A stretch of 64,000 bases of DNA from Planomonospora parontospora (GTDB taxonomy: Bacteria > Actinomycetota > Actinomycetes > Streptosporangiales > Streptosporangiaceae): assembly GCA_014647935.1 (NCBI GenBank), contig BMQD01000003.1, positions 431,523 through 495,522 of the forward strand, in the 5' to 3' direction. The position numbers were made by a program, and so were the translations under genes. Positions 35,633 through 44,839 of this stretch are shown in pieces. Each line of letters starts with the position of its first letter. Positions within the stretch are counted from its first letter, which is position 1. The notes beneath the pieces were generated by a model. That model saw nothing but the letters and a program-made list of their open reading frames with translations, was not told the DNA's origin and ran no database searches.

Positions 35633-37885
35633 ATGCCCTACCGTCCCCCGCTGATCGCGCATGAGTACTTCGTCGCCGACCCGCCGGAGCTGCCCGTCCG
35701 CTCGCACGGGGAGGGCGGGCTCTCCGCGCTGACGGCGGCGGAGGTGGTCGCGGCGGACGGGGCCGGAGTGGTCCTGAAGGCGACGACCTCGGCCGAGGAG
35801 ACGCTCGTGGCCTGCGTGGGCGTGGCCGGCGAAGGGGTGATCCGGGTACGGCTCGGCGAGGACGCCGACGCGCGCACCAGGTCGGCGCGGGCGATCACCA
35901 TGGTCACGCCGGGCGGGTTCCCCGGGGCCCGGGTGGAGACGGGCGACGGGACGGTCGTGGTCGACGCCGGTCCGCTCCGCGCCGAGATCACCCTGTCCCC
36001 CTGGCACCTGCGCTTCACCGACGCCGCCGGGAGGACCCTGCTGGAGCAGGACGCCGGCCACGTCGACATCAGCGGCCGGCTGCGCACGCTCCCGTTCGGC
36101 CGCTCCACGGCCGGCGGCGAGGTGGCCGGCTACCACGAGAGCTTCGCCGCCCCCGCCGACGAGGCGTTCACCGGCTTCGGCGAGTCCTTCACCCCGCTGG
36201 ACAAGCGCGGCCAGCGGCCGGTCATGTGGAACTTCGACGCCTTCGGCGCCGAGTCCCAGCGCGCCTACAAGAACGTGCCGTTCTACCTGTCCAGCCGGGG
36301 CTACGGCGTGCTGGTCGACAGCGGCGCCCCGGTGGAGTTCGACATGTGCCAGTCCACGCACAGCTGCGTGCAGATCGTCGTCCCGGACGACCTGATCGAC
36401 TACTACGTGATCGCCGGGCCGACCCCGCCGCAGATCCTGGACCGCTTCGACCGGCTGACCTGCCGCCCGGCGCTCCCGCCGAAGTGGGCGTTCGGCACCT
36501 GGATCTCCTCGGGCTTCTTCGTCGACACCCAGGAGCGGGTGATGAACCGGGCCCGGACGATCCGCGAGCGCGGCATCCCCTGCGACGTGCTGCACCTGGA
36601 CACCTACTGGCAGACCGACGGCCACTGGTCCGACCTGCGCTGGGACGAGGGCAACTTCCCCGACCCGGCCGGGATGCTGGCGGAGCTGAAGGAGATGGGC
36701 TTCAAGGTCTGCCTCTGGATGAACCCGTACATCTCCCACCTGAGCCCGGCCTTCGCCGAGGCGGCGGAGAAGGGATACTTCCTGAGGAGGCCCGGCGGCG
36801 AGGTCTACGTCGCCGACTCCTGGCACGGCTCCTACCCCGAGTGCGGCATCGTCGACTTCACCAGCCCCGAGGCCGTCGAGTGGTTCCGGGGGCTGCTCCG
36901 GCCGCTGCTGGAGCAGGGCGTGCAGGTCTTCAAGACCGACTTCGCCGAGGGCGTGCCGCACGACGCGGTCGCCGCCAACGGCATGACCGGCACCGACCTG
37001 CACAACGTCTACACGCTGCTCTTCAACGACGTGGTCTCCGAGGTGACGCGCGAGGTCGCCGGGCACGGCATGGTCTGGGCGCGCTCGTCCTTCCTCGGCG
37101 GGCAGCGGCACGCCGCCCAGTGGAGCGGCGACACCTACACCGGCTACCCGGCGATGGGCAGCACCCTGCGCGGCGGCCTGGCGCACGGCCTGTCCGGCAT
37201 CCCGTTCTGGAGCCACGACGCGGGCGGCTTCACCGGCCGGCCCACCGACGACCTGTACGTCCGCTGGACCCAGTTCGGCGCCTTCTCCCCGCTGCTGCGG
37301 CTGCACGGCACCACCAGCCGCGAGCCGTGGGAGTTCCCCGAGGTCGAGGCCGAGGCCGTGGCGGCGCTGAAGCTCCGCTACCGGTTCATGCCGTACGTCT
37401 ACACCGCCGCCGTCGAGGCCGCGCGGACCGGGGCGCCGATGATGCGGGCCCTGTGCGTCGACCACCCGGACGACCCGGTGGCCTGGCGGGCCGACCTGGA
37501 GTACCTCCTCGGCCGCGACCTGCTGGTGGCCCCCATGACCTCGCCCGACGGCGTCCGGAAGGTCTACCTCCCGGCCGGCGAGTGGGTGGACCACTGGACG
37601 GGCGAGGTGCTCGCGGGCGGGCGGCACGTCACGGTGTCCGTGCCGCTTTCGCGCATCCCGCTGTTCGTCCGGCGCGGCGCGGTCGTCCCGGTCCTGGCCG
37701 AGCCCGGCGAGACCGTCGGCGACGGGCCGTTCGGGGAGATCACGCTGGTCGGCTACGGCACGGACGCGGGGACCGCCGTGATCTCCGACGTCGACGGCGA
37801 CACCACGGCGACCGTGGAGGCGGGCGGGGTCCGGGTGGACGGTCCCGCGCGCGTCACGGGTTTCGAGCGGTTCGGGGCCGTCTGA
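35633..37885 (+). CDS. GH31 alpha-xylosidase (YicI-like)
   Basis: 750 residues, no signal peptide. Closest in pattern to YicI-type alpha-xylosidases: the substrate-site phrase WFxDxFWM-equivalent CDVLHLDTYWQTDGHW, the nucleophile D436 in FKTDFAEG (KTDFGE in YicI), the acid/base D500 in WSGDTYT, and SGIPFWSHDAGGF. Domains: N-terminal beta-sandwich, TIM barrel, two C-terminal beta domains. It releases alpha-xylose from the non-reducing end of xyloglucan oligosaccharides such as isoprimeverose. Start ATG 35633 with CTGGAG. The next genes encode an ABC sugar importer. Confidence 0.9.
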   Translation: MPYRPPLIAHEYFVADPPELPVRSHGEGGLSALTAAEVVAADGAGVVLKATTSAEETLVACVGVAGEGVIRVRLGEDADARTRSARAITMVTPGGFPGARVETGDGTVVVDAGPLRAEITLSPWHLRFTDAAGRTLLEQDAGHVDISGRLRTLPFGRSTAGGEVAGYHESFAAPADEAFTGFGESFTPLDKRGQRPVMWNFDAFGAESQRAYKNVPFYLSSRGYGVLVDSGAPVEFDMCQSTHSCVQIVVPDDLIDYYVIAGPTPPQILDRFDRLTCRPALPPKWAFGTWISSGFFVDTQERVMNRARTIRERGIPCDVLHLDTYWQTDGHWSDLRWDEGNFPDPAGMLAELKEMGFKVCLWMNPYISHLSPAFAEAAEKGYFLRRPGGEVYVADSWHGSYPECGIVDFTSPEAVEWFRGLLRPLLEQGVQVFKTDFAEGVPHDAVAANGMTGTDLHNVYTLLFNDVVSEVTREVAGHGMVWARSSFLGGQRHAAQWSGDTYTGYPAMGSTLRGGLAHGLSGIPFWSHDAGGFTGRPTDDLYVRWTQFGAFSPLLRLHGTTSREPWEFPEVEAEAVAALKLRYRFMPYVYTAAVEAARTGAPMMRALCVDHPDDPVAWRADLEYLLGRDLLVAPMTSPDGVRKVYLPAGEWVDHWTGEVLAGGRHVTVSVPLSRIPLFVRRGAVVPVLAEPGETVGDGPFGEITLVGYGTDAGTAVISDVDGDTTATVEAGGVRVDGPARVTGFERFGAV

Positions 37886-37987
37886 GGGCCGTGGGCTCCG
37901 GGCGGTCCGGGGCCGCGTGAAAGCCGTGGGCTCCGGGCGGTTCGGGGCCGCGTGAGGGTCACCGGTTCCGGGCGGTTCGGGGCCGCC
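37883..37987. repeat. 35-bp imperfect tandem repeat derived from GH31 3' end
   Basis: Three head-to-tail 35-bp units (37883, 37918, 37953), each ending in a CGGTTCGGGGCCG-type segment that copies the last codons of the GH31 gene (RFGAV-stop, 37868-37885). Each unit begins with TGA. It looks like slippage or duplication of the gene end into the spacer before the binding-protein gene. Confidence 0.85.
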
Positions 37988-38079
37988 TGAAGTACGACGG
38001 CCGCCGAGCGCGGCCGGGCGGTCCGGAGCCGGACCGCCGCCAGGGGCGGCACGGCCGCCACCATCCATGGGAGACGAGC

Positions 38080-39393
38080 ATGTTCACAATGCGAACCGGG
38101 GCGGCCGCGCTGGCCGCGACGGTCATGCTGGCGGCGCTGGCCGCCTGCGGGGGCGACGGGCAGGAGGGCGCGGAGCCCGCCGCAAGCGGTCCCCGGACGC
38201 TCAAGCTCTGGCACTACGAGAGCGCCGACGGGGCGATGGGCAAGGCCTGGGCCGAGGCGATCAAGCAGTTCGAGGCCACCCACCCCGGCGTCAAGGTCCA
38301 GTTCGAGGAGAAGGCGTTCGAGCAGATCCGCCAGTCGGCGGGCATGATCCTCAACTCGGACGAGGCCCCCGACGTCATGGAGTACAACAAGGGCAACGCC
38401 ACCGCCGGACTGCTCTCCAAGCAGGGCCTGCTGACCGACCTGTCGGCGGAGGCCGCGAAGCGAGGCTGGGACAAGCTGCTCAGCCCGTCGCTGCAGACCA
38501 CTGCGAAGTACGACGACCGAGGCGTCATGGGCTCCGGCAAGTGGTTCGGCATCCCGAACTACGCCGAGTACGTGATGGTCTACTACAACAAGGACCTGTT
38601 CGAGAAGCACAAGGTCGAGGTGCCGACCACGTTCGAGCAGTTCACCGCGGCCATGGACACGTTCGCCAAGGCCGGGGTGACCCCGCTCGCGGTCGGCGGC
38701 GCGGAGTACCCGGCGCAGCAGATCTTCTACCAGCTCGCGCTGAGCAAGGCGCAGCGGCCGTGGGTGAACGGCTTCCAGCTCTACAAGGGCAAGGTCGACT
38801 TCCACGGGCCCGAGTTCACCTACGCGGCCGAGACCACGGCCGACTGGGTGAAGAAGGGCTACATCGCCAAGGACTCCGCCGGGATCAAGGCCGAGGACAT
38901 GGGCCTGTCCTTCATCGGCGGGAAGTACCCGATGGTGGTCACCGGATCATGGTGGTACGGCCGGTTCGCCACCGACATCAAGGACTTCGAGTGGGGCTCG
39001 TTCCTCTGGCCGGGCAACACCCTGCACGCCGGCTCCAGCGGGAACATCTGGGTGGTCCCGGAGAACGCGAAGAACAAGGACCTGGCCTACGACTTCATCG
39101 ACATCACGATGAAGAAGGAGATCCAGAACCTGCTCGGCAACTCCGGCGGCATCCCGGTGGCGGCCGACCCCGCCGCGATCACCGACCCGAAGAGCAAGGA
39201 GCTGATCGAGAACTTCACGAAGCTCTCGACCGCCGACGGGCTGGCGTTCTACCCCGACTGGCCCGCCCCGGGCTACTACGACGTGCTGGTGGCCGGGGTG
39301 CAGAACCTGATCAACGGCGCGAAGAAGCCCGCCGAGGTGCTCGACGAGCTCGCCGCGCCGTACGAGGAGAACCTCGCCGACATCGGCGGCTGA
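38080..39393 (+). CDS. Sugar ABC transporter substrate-binding lipoprotein (family 1)
   Basis: 437 residues from ATG 38080. Lipoprotein signal peptide with lipobox LAAC at C23. Typical solute-binding-protein family 1 (MalE-like): LKLWHYESADG, WAEAIKQFEATHPGVKVQ, DVMEYNKGNATAG, FGIPNYAEYVMVYYNKDLFEK, GSWWYGRF, and a C-terminal lobe rich in Trp/Tyr that stacks on sugars. Genes for two matching permeases follow. No ATPase is encoded here, so a shared MsiK-type ATPase from elsewhere is expected, as is usual in actinomycetes. Likely ligand: xyloglucan-type oligosaccharides (context). Confidence 0.93.
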   Translation: MFTMRTGAAALAATVMLAALAACGGDGQEGAEPAASGPRTLKLWHYESADGAMGKAWAEAIKQFEATHPGVKVQFEEKAFEQIRQSAGMILNSDEAPDVMEYNKGNATAGLLSKQGLLTDLSAEAAKRGWDKLLSPSLQTTAKYDDRGVMGSGKWFGIPNYAEYVMVYYNKDLFEKHKVEVPTTFEQFTAAMDTFAKAGVTPLAVGGAEYPAQQIFYQLALSKAQRPWVNGFQLYKGKVDFHGPEFTYAAETTADWVKKGYIAKDSAGIKAEDMGLSFIGGKYPMVVTGSWWYGRFATDIKDFEWGSFLWPGNTLHAGSSGNIWVVPENAKNKDLAYDFIDITMKKEIQNLLGNSGGIPVAADPAAITDPKSKELIENFTKLSTADGLAFYPDWPAPGYYDVLVAGVQNLINGAKKPAEVLDELAAPYEENLADIGG

Positions 39394-39465
39394 CCTGCGG
39401 AGCCGGCCTCGGCGACCGGCGGCCCCGGGAAGGCCTCGGCGGCCGACGGCCGGAAGGACATCGGC

Positions 39466-39497
39466 GACCTACAGCCGGAAAGACCTACAGCCGGAAA
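39466..39497. repeat. 16-bp tandem duplication before permease gene
   Basis: GACCTACAGCCGGAAA is repeated exactly at 39466-39481 and 39482-39497, immediately before the AGAGGAAAG ribosome binding site of the permease start at 39506. Each unit ends in GGAAA, so slippage could change the ribosome-loading sequence. Confidence 0.9.
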
Positions 39498-39505
39498 GAG
39501 GAAAG

Positions 39506-40447
39506 ATGGCAGTGCACGCTCCGGCCGCGCGGCCGAAGGCGGTCCGCGGACCGGAGCCGCACCCGCGCCGCCGCACCGGCGGCTACTGGGTGTTCCTGCT
39601 GCCCAGCGCGGTGCTGTTCACCGCGGTGATCCTGGTGCCGTTCCTGATGAACATCGGGATCTCCTTCACCCGGTGGCAGGGCATCGGCGACCCGAGGTGG
39701 CTCGGGCTCGACAACTACACCCGGTTGTTCGCCGACGCCCGGTTCTGGACGTCGTTCCGGAACAACGCGGCACTGATCGTGGCGATGGCGATCGTCCCCA
39801 CGCTCATCGGGCTCGTCCTGGCGGCGACCCTCTTCGACTACGTGGGCAAGAAGTTCGGCCCCCGTACGGCGAGCGTGCTGCGGGCCGCCTACTACCTGCC
39901 GCAGGTGCTGCCCGTCGCGATCGCCGGGATCGTCTGGGGCTGGATCATGCACCCCCGGTTCGGCGTGCTCAACGAGTTCCTGGCGCTGTTCGGCATGGAG
40001 CCGCGCGGCTGGCTGGGCGACCCGGACTGGGCGCTGCCGAGCGTGATGATGATCATGGTCTGGTTCCAGATCGGCTACCCGGTGGTCATCTTCATGGCCG
40101 GGCTGCAGCGCGTGGACCCGGCGCTGTACGAGGCCGCGGAGATGGACGGGGCCTCGTGGGCCCGCCGGTTCCGGCACATCACCGTCCCGCAGATCCGGCC
40201 CGAGATCTACGTCGTCCTGCTCACCTGCACGATCGCCGCGCTCAAGGTCTTCGGTCCGATCTTCGTGCTCACCCGGGGCGGGCCCGGCGGCGCCACGCTC
40301 GTGCCGTCCTACTTCAGCTACCAGAACTTCTTCGAGAAGGCCAACGTCGGGTACGGCGCCGCGATCGCCACCGTGCTGACCCTCCTGATCATCGTGGTCA
40401 CGGTGCTCTTCCTGCGGATCCAGGACGGCGAGGAAGGCGACTCGTGA
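39506..40447 (+). CDS. Sugar ABC transporter permease (MalF type)
   Basis: 313 residues. Six membrane segments; starts with a basic cytoplasmic tail and the helix GYWVFLLPSAVLFTAVILVPF. The EAA loop that contacts the ATPase is EAAEMDGASWARRFRHITVPQIRP. Works with the permease at 40665-41480 and the binding protein upstream. Start ATG 39506 has GAGGAAAG. Confidence 0.94.
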   Translation: MAVHAPAARPKAVRGPEPHPRRRTGGYWVFLLPSAVLFTAVILVPFLMNIGISFTRWQGIGDPRWLGLDNYTRLFADARFWTSFRNNAALIVAMAIVPTLIGLVLAATLFDYVGKKFGPRTASVLRAAYYLPQVLPVAIAGIVWGWIMHPRFGVLNEFLALFGMEPRGWLGDPDWALPSVMMIMVWFQIGYPVVIFMAGLQRVDPALYEAAEMDGASWARRFRHITVPQIRPEIYVVLLTCTIAALKVFGPIFVLTRGGPGGATLVPSYFSYQNFFEKANVGYGAAIATVLTLLIIVVTVLFLRIQDGEEGDS

Positions 40448-40650
40448 CCTCCCGCCCGCGTTCACCTCGTCCGTGTCCGCCCCGCTCGTGTCCGCTCCGC
40501 CCGCGTCCGTCCCGCCCGCGTTCGCTCCGTCCGCGTCCGTCCCGCCTGGATCCGTCCTACCGGCATCCGGCACATCCAGATCCGGCCGGCCCGCGTCCGG
40601 CCGACTCACATCCGATATATCCGCATCCGGCACACCCGTGTCCGGCTGGC
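40441..40650. repeat. 15-bp degenerate tandem repeat, about 14 units, between two permease genes
   Basis: From 40441 to 40650 the sequence falls into fourteen consecutive 15-bp units of the form CCGCGTCCGxCCCGC with drift (for example CCGCGTCCGTCCCGC at 40501 and 40531, CCGCATCCGGCACAC at 40621). Because 15 is divisible by 3, all six frames stay largely open and read as five-residue repeats. It begins at the end of the first permease gene and stops just before the GAGGAG site of the second. Confidence 0.88.
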
Positions 40651-40664
40651 CCGAGGAGCGCTCG

Positions 40665-41480
40665 ATGATCCGGAAGTACTCGGTCCTGGTCTCGCTGGCC
40701 GTGCTGGCCGTCGTGATGCTGGTGCCGTTCGCCATCGTCACGCTCAACGCGGTGCGCTCCCCGGCGGACTACTCCGCCAACGGCCCGCTGAGCCTGCCCG
40801 ACGGCCTCCACCTCGACGGGATCGTCGAGTTCTGGAACCGGGTCGACTTCGGCGGGAAGCTGTGGAACAGCCTGCTGATCAGCGGCTCGGTGGCGGTGCT
40901 CGCCGTCGTGCTCTCAGTGCTCAACGCCTACGCGCTCGGCATCGGCCGGGTCCGCGGCCGGACCTGGATCCTGGTCGTCTTCCTGGTGGCCAACACCCTG
41001 CCGCAGGAGGCGCTGGTCTACCCGCTGTACTACCTGTCCAAGGAGGCCGGCCTCTACGACACCCGGCTCGGTGTGATCATCATCTTCACGGTCATCCAGA
41101 GCGCGTTCGGCACCTACCTGCTCGCCTCGGTGCTCGGCCGGTTCCCGCACGAGATCCTGGAGGCCGCCGCGCTCGACGGGGCCGGGAAGTGGCGGGCGCT
41201 CTGGCGGGTCGTGGTCCCGATCAGCAGGCCCACGCTCTCGGTGCTGCTGATCTTCTTCTTCATCTGGACCTGGAACGAGTTCTTCCTCCCCCTGGTCTTC
41301 CTGATCTCCAACGAGAACCAGACCGTCCCGGTCGCGCTGGGCGTGCTCCAGGGGGACAAGATGATGGACGCCACCATGTCGAGCGCCTCGGCGCTGCTCG
41401 GCATCCTCCCGGCTGTCGTCTTCTTCCTGATCTTCCAGCGGACCCTGACCCGCGGCGTGACCGTGGGCGCGATCAAGTAA
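40665..41480 (+). CDS. Sugar ABC transporter permease (MalG type)
   Basis: 271 residues from ATG 40665, placed by the GAGGAG site at 40653-40658; an open frame extends further upstream only because of the 15-bp repeat. Six membrane segments, EAA loop EAAALDGAGKWRALWRVVVPIS, and a C terminus (TRGVTVGAIK) typical of MalG-like permeases. Partner of the MalF-type permease. The spacer between the two permease genes is unusually long for such a pair. Confidence 0.94.
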   Translation: MIRKYSVLVSLAVLAVVMLVPFAIVTLNAVRSPADYSANGPLSLPDGLHLDGIVEFWNRVDFGGKLWNSLLISGSVAVLAVVLSVLNAYALGIGRVRGRTWILVVFLVANTLPQEALVYPLYYLSKEAGLYDTRLGVIIIFTVIQSAFGTYLLASVLGRFPHEILEAAALDGAGKWRALWRVVVPISRPTLSVLLIFFFIWTWNEFFLPLVFLISNENQTVPVALGVLQGDKMMDATMSSASALLGILPAVVFFLIFQRTLTRGVTVGAIK

Positions 41481-41610
41481 GGGCCGCACCCGACCACCGG
41501 ACCGCGATCGTCCAGCGGCCGTCAGGGGTCGCCGTCCGCCGCTCGGGGGCGGACGCCCCCACTGAACCGCCCCGCGAAGCCCGCGCTCGACCACCTGACC
41601 TGGAGGCGCA

Positions 41611-44598
41611 GTGTCCTTCCGCACGTCCTTCCGTCCACCGTTACGCAGGTCCGCGGCCGCCGGCGCCGTGCTCGCCCTGGCCCTCGGCCTGTGCGCGGCC
41701 CCGGCGCACGCGGCCCCCGAGCACCCCTTCCGCGACCCGTCGCTCCCGCTCCAGCAGCGCGTCGACGACCTGCTCGGCCGGTTGAGCCTGGCCGAGAAGG
41801 TCTCCTGGCTGCACCAGTACCAGCCGGCGGTGGAACGGCTCGGCATCGGCCTGTTCAAGACCGGCACCGAGGCGCTGCACGGCATCGCCTGGTCCACCGA
41901 CGTCGACAACGGCGGCAACGTCGTCACCGCCAGGGGCACCGTCTTCCCGCAGGCCGTCGGCCTGGCCAGCACCTGGAACCCGGACCTGGTGAAGCAGGTC
42001 GGCGAGGCCGTCGGCACCGAGGCCCGCGGCTACCACGCCGAGAACCCGCGGGTGTGGGGCCTGCAGCTCTGGGCACCGGTGGTCAACCTGCTCCGCGACC
42101 CCCGCTGGGGCCGCAACGAGGAGGGTTACTCCGAGGACCCGCTGCTCACCGGCGTGATCTCCACCGCCTACGGCAAGGGCATCCAGGGCGACGACCCCGA
42201 CCACCTGCGGGCCGCTCCGGTGCTCAAGCACTTCATGGCCAACAACAACGAGGTCCGCCGGGACACCACGAACTCCAGCATCCGGCCCCGGGTCATACAC
42301 GAGTACGAGCTCCCGGCCTTCCGGACGGCCCTCGCGAACGACGCCGCCACCGGCGTGATGACCGCCTACAACCTGGTCAACGGCCGCCCCGCCACGGTCA
42401 CCGACCTCAACGCGAGCGTGCGCCGGTGGACCGACCGGACGCTCTTCAACGTCTCCGACGCGGGCGGCCCGAACAACCTGACCGGCTCGCAACGCTACTT
42501 CGCCACCCAGCCCGAGGCGGCCGCCGCGATGATCAAGGCGGGCGTGGACAGCTTCACCGTGGACGACACCAGGGGCGCCCCGACGGTCGCCTCTGTGAAC
42601 GCCGCGCTCGCCCAGGGGCTGCTCACCGAGGCCGACGTCGACCGGGCCGTGCGCAACATCCTCAGTGTGCGGTTCCGGCTCGGCGAGTTCGACCCGGACG
42701 GCGGGCCGTACGGGAAGATCACCAAGGCGGTGGTGGACAGCCCCGAGCACCGGAGGCTGAACCGGCGGGCCGCCACCGAGGCGATGGTCCTGCTCAAGAA
42801 CACCGGCCCCGAGGACTCGGCCGCCGAGGGCTCAGGGAAGCCCGGTGCGCTGCTCCCGCTCGACCCGGCGAAGAAGGTCGCGGTCATCGGCCCGCTCGCC
42901 GACACCCTCTACACCGACTGGTACTCCGGCGCCCTGCCGTACGAGGTGACCCCGCTGGACGGGATCAGGGAGCGGGCCGCCGTCACCGGCGCGGCCGAGG
43001 GCGCCGACCGGATCGCGCTCAAGGCCGGCGGGAGGTACCTCACCGCCCCGGCCGGCGCGGGCGGTGACCTGAGGCTCGCCGCCGCCACCGCGGGGGAGGC
43101 CGAGCAGTTCGACGTCTTCGACTGGGGCCAGGGGATCGTGACCCTGCGCAGCGTCGCCAACGGCAGGTACGTCAGCCGCGCCAACTGGTCCACCCTCGCC
43201 AACACCCAGGAGCAGCCCGCCGGCTGGTTCGTCCAGGAGCAGTTCAAGCTGGAGGCGCAGGGCGACGGGACCGTGCTGCTGCGCTACGCCGGCTACGAGA
43301 CCGCCGAGCCGTGGTTCGGCCCGAACGTCTACGTCCGGGCCGCCGCCGACGGCACGCTCTCCCTCACCACTGCGGAGAACGCCACCCGGTTCACCAGGGA
43401 GACCGTGCGCAGCGGGATCGCCGAGGCCGTCGCGGCGGCGAAGAGCGCCGACACGGCGGTCGTCGTGGTCGGCAGCATGCCGTTCATCAACGGCCGCGAG
43501 GCCCACGACCGCACCGACCTGGGCCTCGCGGAGGGCCAGGAGGCGCTGGTCGAGGCGGTGCGCGAGGCCAACCCGAACACCGTGGTCGTCCTGGAGAACA
43601 GCTACCCGACGACCATCGACCGTCTGGCGGAGAAGGTCCCGGCCGTCCTCTGGACCACCCACGCCGGCGCGGAGACCGGCCACGCCCTGGCCGACATCCT
43701 GTACGGCGACGCCAACCCGGCCGGCCGGCTCACCCAGACCTGGCCGCGCGAGGGCGCGGAGCTGCCGGACATCCTGGACTACGACATCGTCAAGACCGGC
43801 TCGACCTACCTGTACTCGAAGGACGAGCCGCTCTACGCCTTCGGGCACGGTCTGAGCTACACCACCTTCGGCTACCAGGGGCTGAAGACCAGGCGCAGCG
43901 GCGACGGCTTCGAGGTGAGCGTCAAGGTGACCAACACCGGGTCGCGCGCCGGCGACGAGGTCGTCCAGCTCTACACCCACCAGCACTCCTCGCGGGTGCG
44001 GCAGCCGGTCAGGCAGCTGCGCGGGTTCGAGCGGGTGCACCTGGCGCCGGGCGAGTCGAAGACCGTCACGTTCCCGCTGAAGACCGCCGACCTGGCGCTG
44101 TGGGACGTGACCCGGGGCCGCTTCGCGGTGGAGCCGTCCACCCACGACGTGCTCGTCGGCTCCTCCTCGGACCGGATCCGGCAGCGGGCCACGCTGCGGG
44201 TGGACGGGGAGCGCATCCCCGCCCGCGACCTGACGCGGGCCGTCCGGGCCGCGGACTTCGACGACCACTCGGGGGCGGAACTGGTCGACGAGACCAAGGC
44301 GAGCGGTGACGCGGTCGCGCTCTCCTCCGGCGAGTGGATCTCCTTCGCCGACGTCGACCTCGGCCGGGGCGCGACCGGGGCGACGCTGGGGGTCGCGGCG
44401 GCCGAGGCCGCCTCCGTGGAGGTCAGGACCGGGTCGCCGGCCGGCAGGCTGCTGGGCACGGTCCGGGTGGCCGCCACCGGCGGGGTCTACCGGTGGTCGA
44501 CGGCCACCGCGGCGCTCGCGCGCGCCTCGGGACGGCAGGACGTCTACCTGGTCGCCCGGGGCGACCTGCGGCTCAAGGACGCCGTCCTGACCCGCTGA
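41611..44598 (+). CDS. Secreted GH3 glycoside hydrolase with beta-trefoil insert and C-terminal CBM6-like domain
   Basis: 995 residues from GTG 41611 (GGAGG site). Signal peptide (to about residue 35, APAHA). GH3 N-terminal barrel (EKVSWLHQYQPAVERLG, KHFMANNNEVRRDTTN) with nucleophile D283 in FNVSDAGG. In the GH3 C-terminal sandwich, at about residues 470-590, where many relatives carry PA14, sits a fascin-like beta-trefoil (GRYLTAPAG, NGRYVSRANWS). Then a fibronectin-III-like domain (EVSVKVTNTGSRAGDEVVQLY) and a CBM6-like domain. Likely beta-glucosidase or beta-xylosidase acting outside the membrane. Paralogue of the GH3 at 55019-57874. Confidence 0.92.
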   Translation: MSFRTSFRPPLRRSAAAGAVLALALGLCAAPAHAAPEHPFRDPSLPLQQRVDDLLGRLSLAEKVSWLHQYQPAVERLGIGLFKTGTEALHGIAWSTDVDNGGNVVTARGTVFPQAVGLASTWNPDLVKQVGEAVGTEARGYHAENPRVWGLQLWAPVVNLLRDPRWGRNEEGYSEDPLLTGVISTAYGKGIQGDDPDHLRAAPVLKHFMANNNEVRRDTTNSSIRPRVIHEYELPAFRTALANDAATGVMTAYNLVNGRPATVTDLNASVRRWTDRTLFNVSDAGGPNNLTGSQRYFATQPEAAAAMIKAGVDSFTVDDTRGAPTVASVNAALAQGLLTEADVDRAVRNILSVRFRLGEFDPDGGPYGKITKAVVDSPEHRRLNRRAATEAMVLLKNTGPEDSAAEGSGKPGALLPLDPAKKVAVIGPLADTLYTDWYSGALPYEVTPLDGIRERAAVTGAAEGADRIALKAGGRYLTAPAGAGGDLRLAAATAGEAEQFDVFDWGQGIVTLRSVANGRYVSRANWSTLANTQEQPAGWFVQEQFKLEAQGDGTVLLRYAGYETAEPWFGPNVYVRAAADGTLSLTTAENATRFTRETVRSGIAEAVAAAKSADTAVVVVGSMPFINGREAHDRTDLGLAEGQEALVEAVREANPNTVVVLENSYPTTIDRLAEKVPAVLWTTHAGAETGHALADILYGDANPAGRLTQTWPREGAELPDILDYDIVKTGSTYLYSKDEPLYAFGHGLSYTTFGYQGLKTRRSGDGFEVSVKVTNTGSRAGDEVVQLYTHQHSSRVRQPVRQLRGFERVHLAPGESKTVTFPLKTADLALWDVTRGRFAVEPSTHDVLVGSSSDRIRQRATLRVDGERIPARDLTRAVRAADFDDHSGAELVDETKASGDAVALSSGEWISFADVDLGRGATGATLGVAAAEAASVEVRTGSPAGRLLGTVRVAATGGVYRWSTATAALARASGRQDVYLVARGDLRLKDAVLTR

Positions 44599-44615
44599 GC
44601 CTTCGGGGGAGCCCT

Positions 44616-44656
44616 CCGGCGGGCCCCGGCGGCACGGAACCGCCGGGGCCCGCCGG
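44616..44656 (+). terminator. Strong terminator hairpin after GH3 gene
   Basis: Perfect 17-bp GC stem: arms 44616-44632 and 44640-44656, 7-nt loop CACGGAA, 18 bp past the GH3 stop. No U-tract. It probably ends the GH31-transporter-GH3 transcript. Confidence 0.8.
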
Positions 44657-44657
44657 T

Positions 44658-44718
44658 CCGGTGGACCCGTACCGGCAGGACTCGGCGGTCCGCGGCCCGG
44701 TGGACCCGTACCGGCAGG
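44658..44718. repeat. 22-bp direct repeat in GH3-hsp20 spacer
   Basis: Two exact 22-bp copies (44658-44679 and 44697-44718), each containing GTGGACCCGTACCGGCAGG, 39 bp apart, with a partial third copy (CCCGTACCGGCAG) near 44750. No function is apparent. Confidence 0.85.
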
Positions 44719-44788
44719 CGGTGGGGCCGGGGGCGGCAGGCGGAGGGGCCCGTACCGGCAGCGGAGGGTAAAACCTCCCCGCAGCGGC

Positions 44789-44817
44789 TTGCATCTCCGC
44801 GTGAGGATACTTATAAA
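44789..44817 (+). promoter_or_regulatory. Sigma70-type promoter of hsp20
   Basis: TTGCAT at 44789-44794, a 17-nt spacer and TATAAA at 44812-44817: a near-consensus vegetative promoter, unusual in such GC-rich DNA. Transcription would start near 44824, about 60 nt before the hsp20 ATG. Confidence 0.75.
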
Positions 44818-44839
44818 TGAAGTGTGAGGTTTCCAGGAG

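Noticed and set aside
31342-35664. A 1440-codon plus-strand frame across the GH42 and GH95 genes
   Set aside because: It is antisense to GH42 and out of frame with GH95; composition is Arg/Gly/Pro-rich with no domain.
40473-40664. N-terminal extension of the second permease through the 15-bp repeat
   Set aside because: The extension is only repeat-derived Pro/Ala/Ser sequence; a GAGGAG site directly precedes ATG 40665, which begins a normal MalG-type N terminus.
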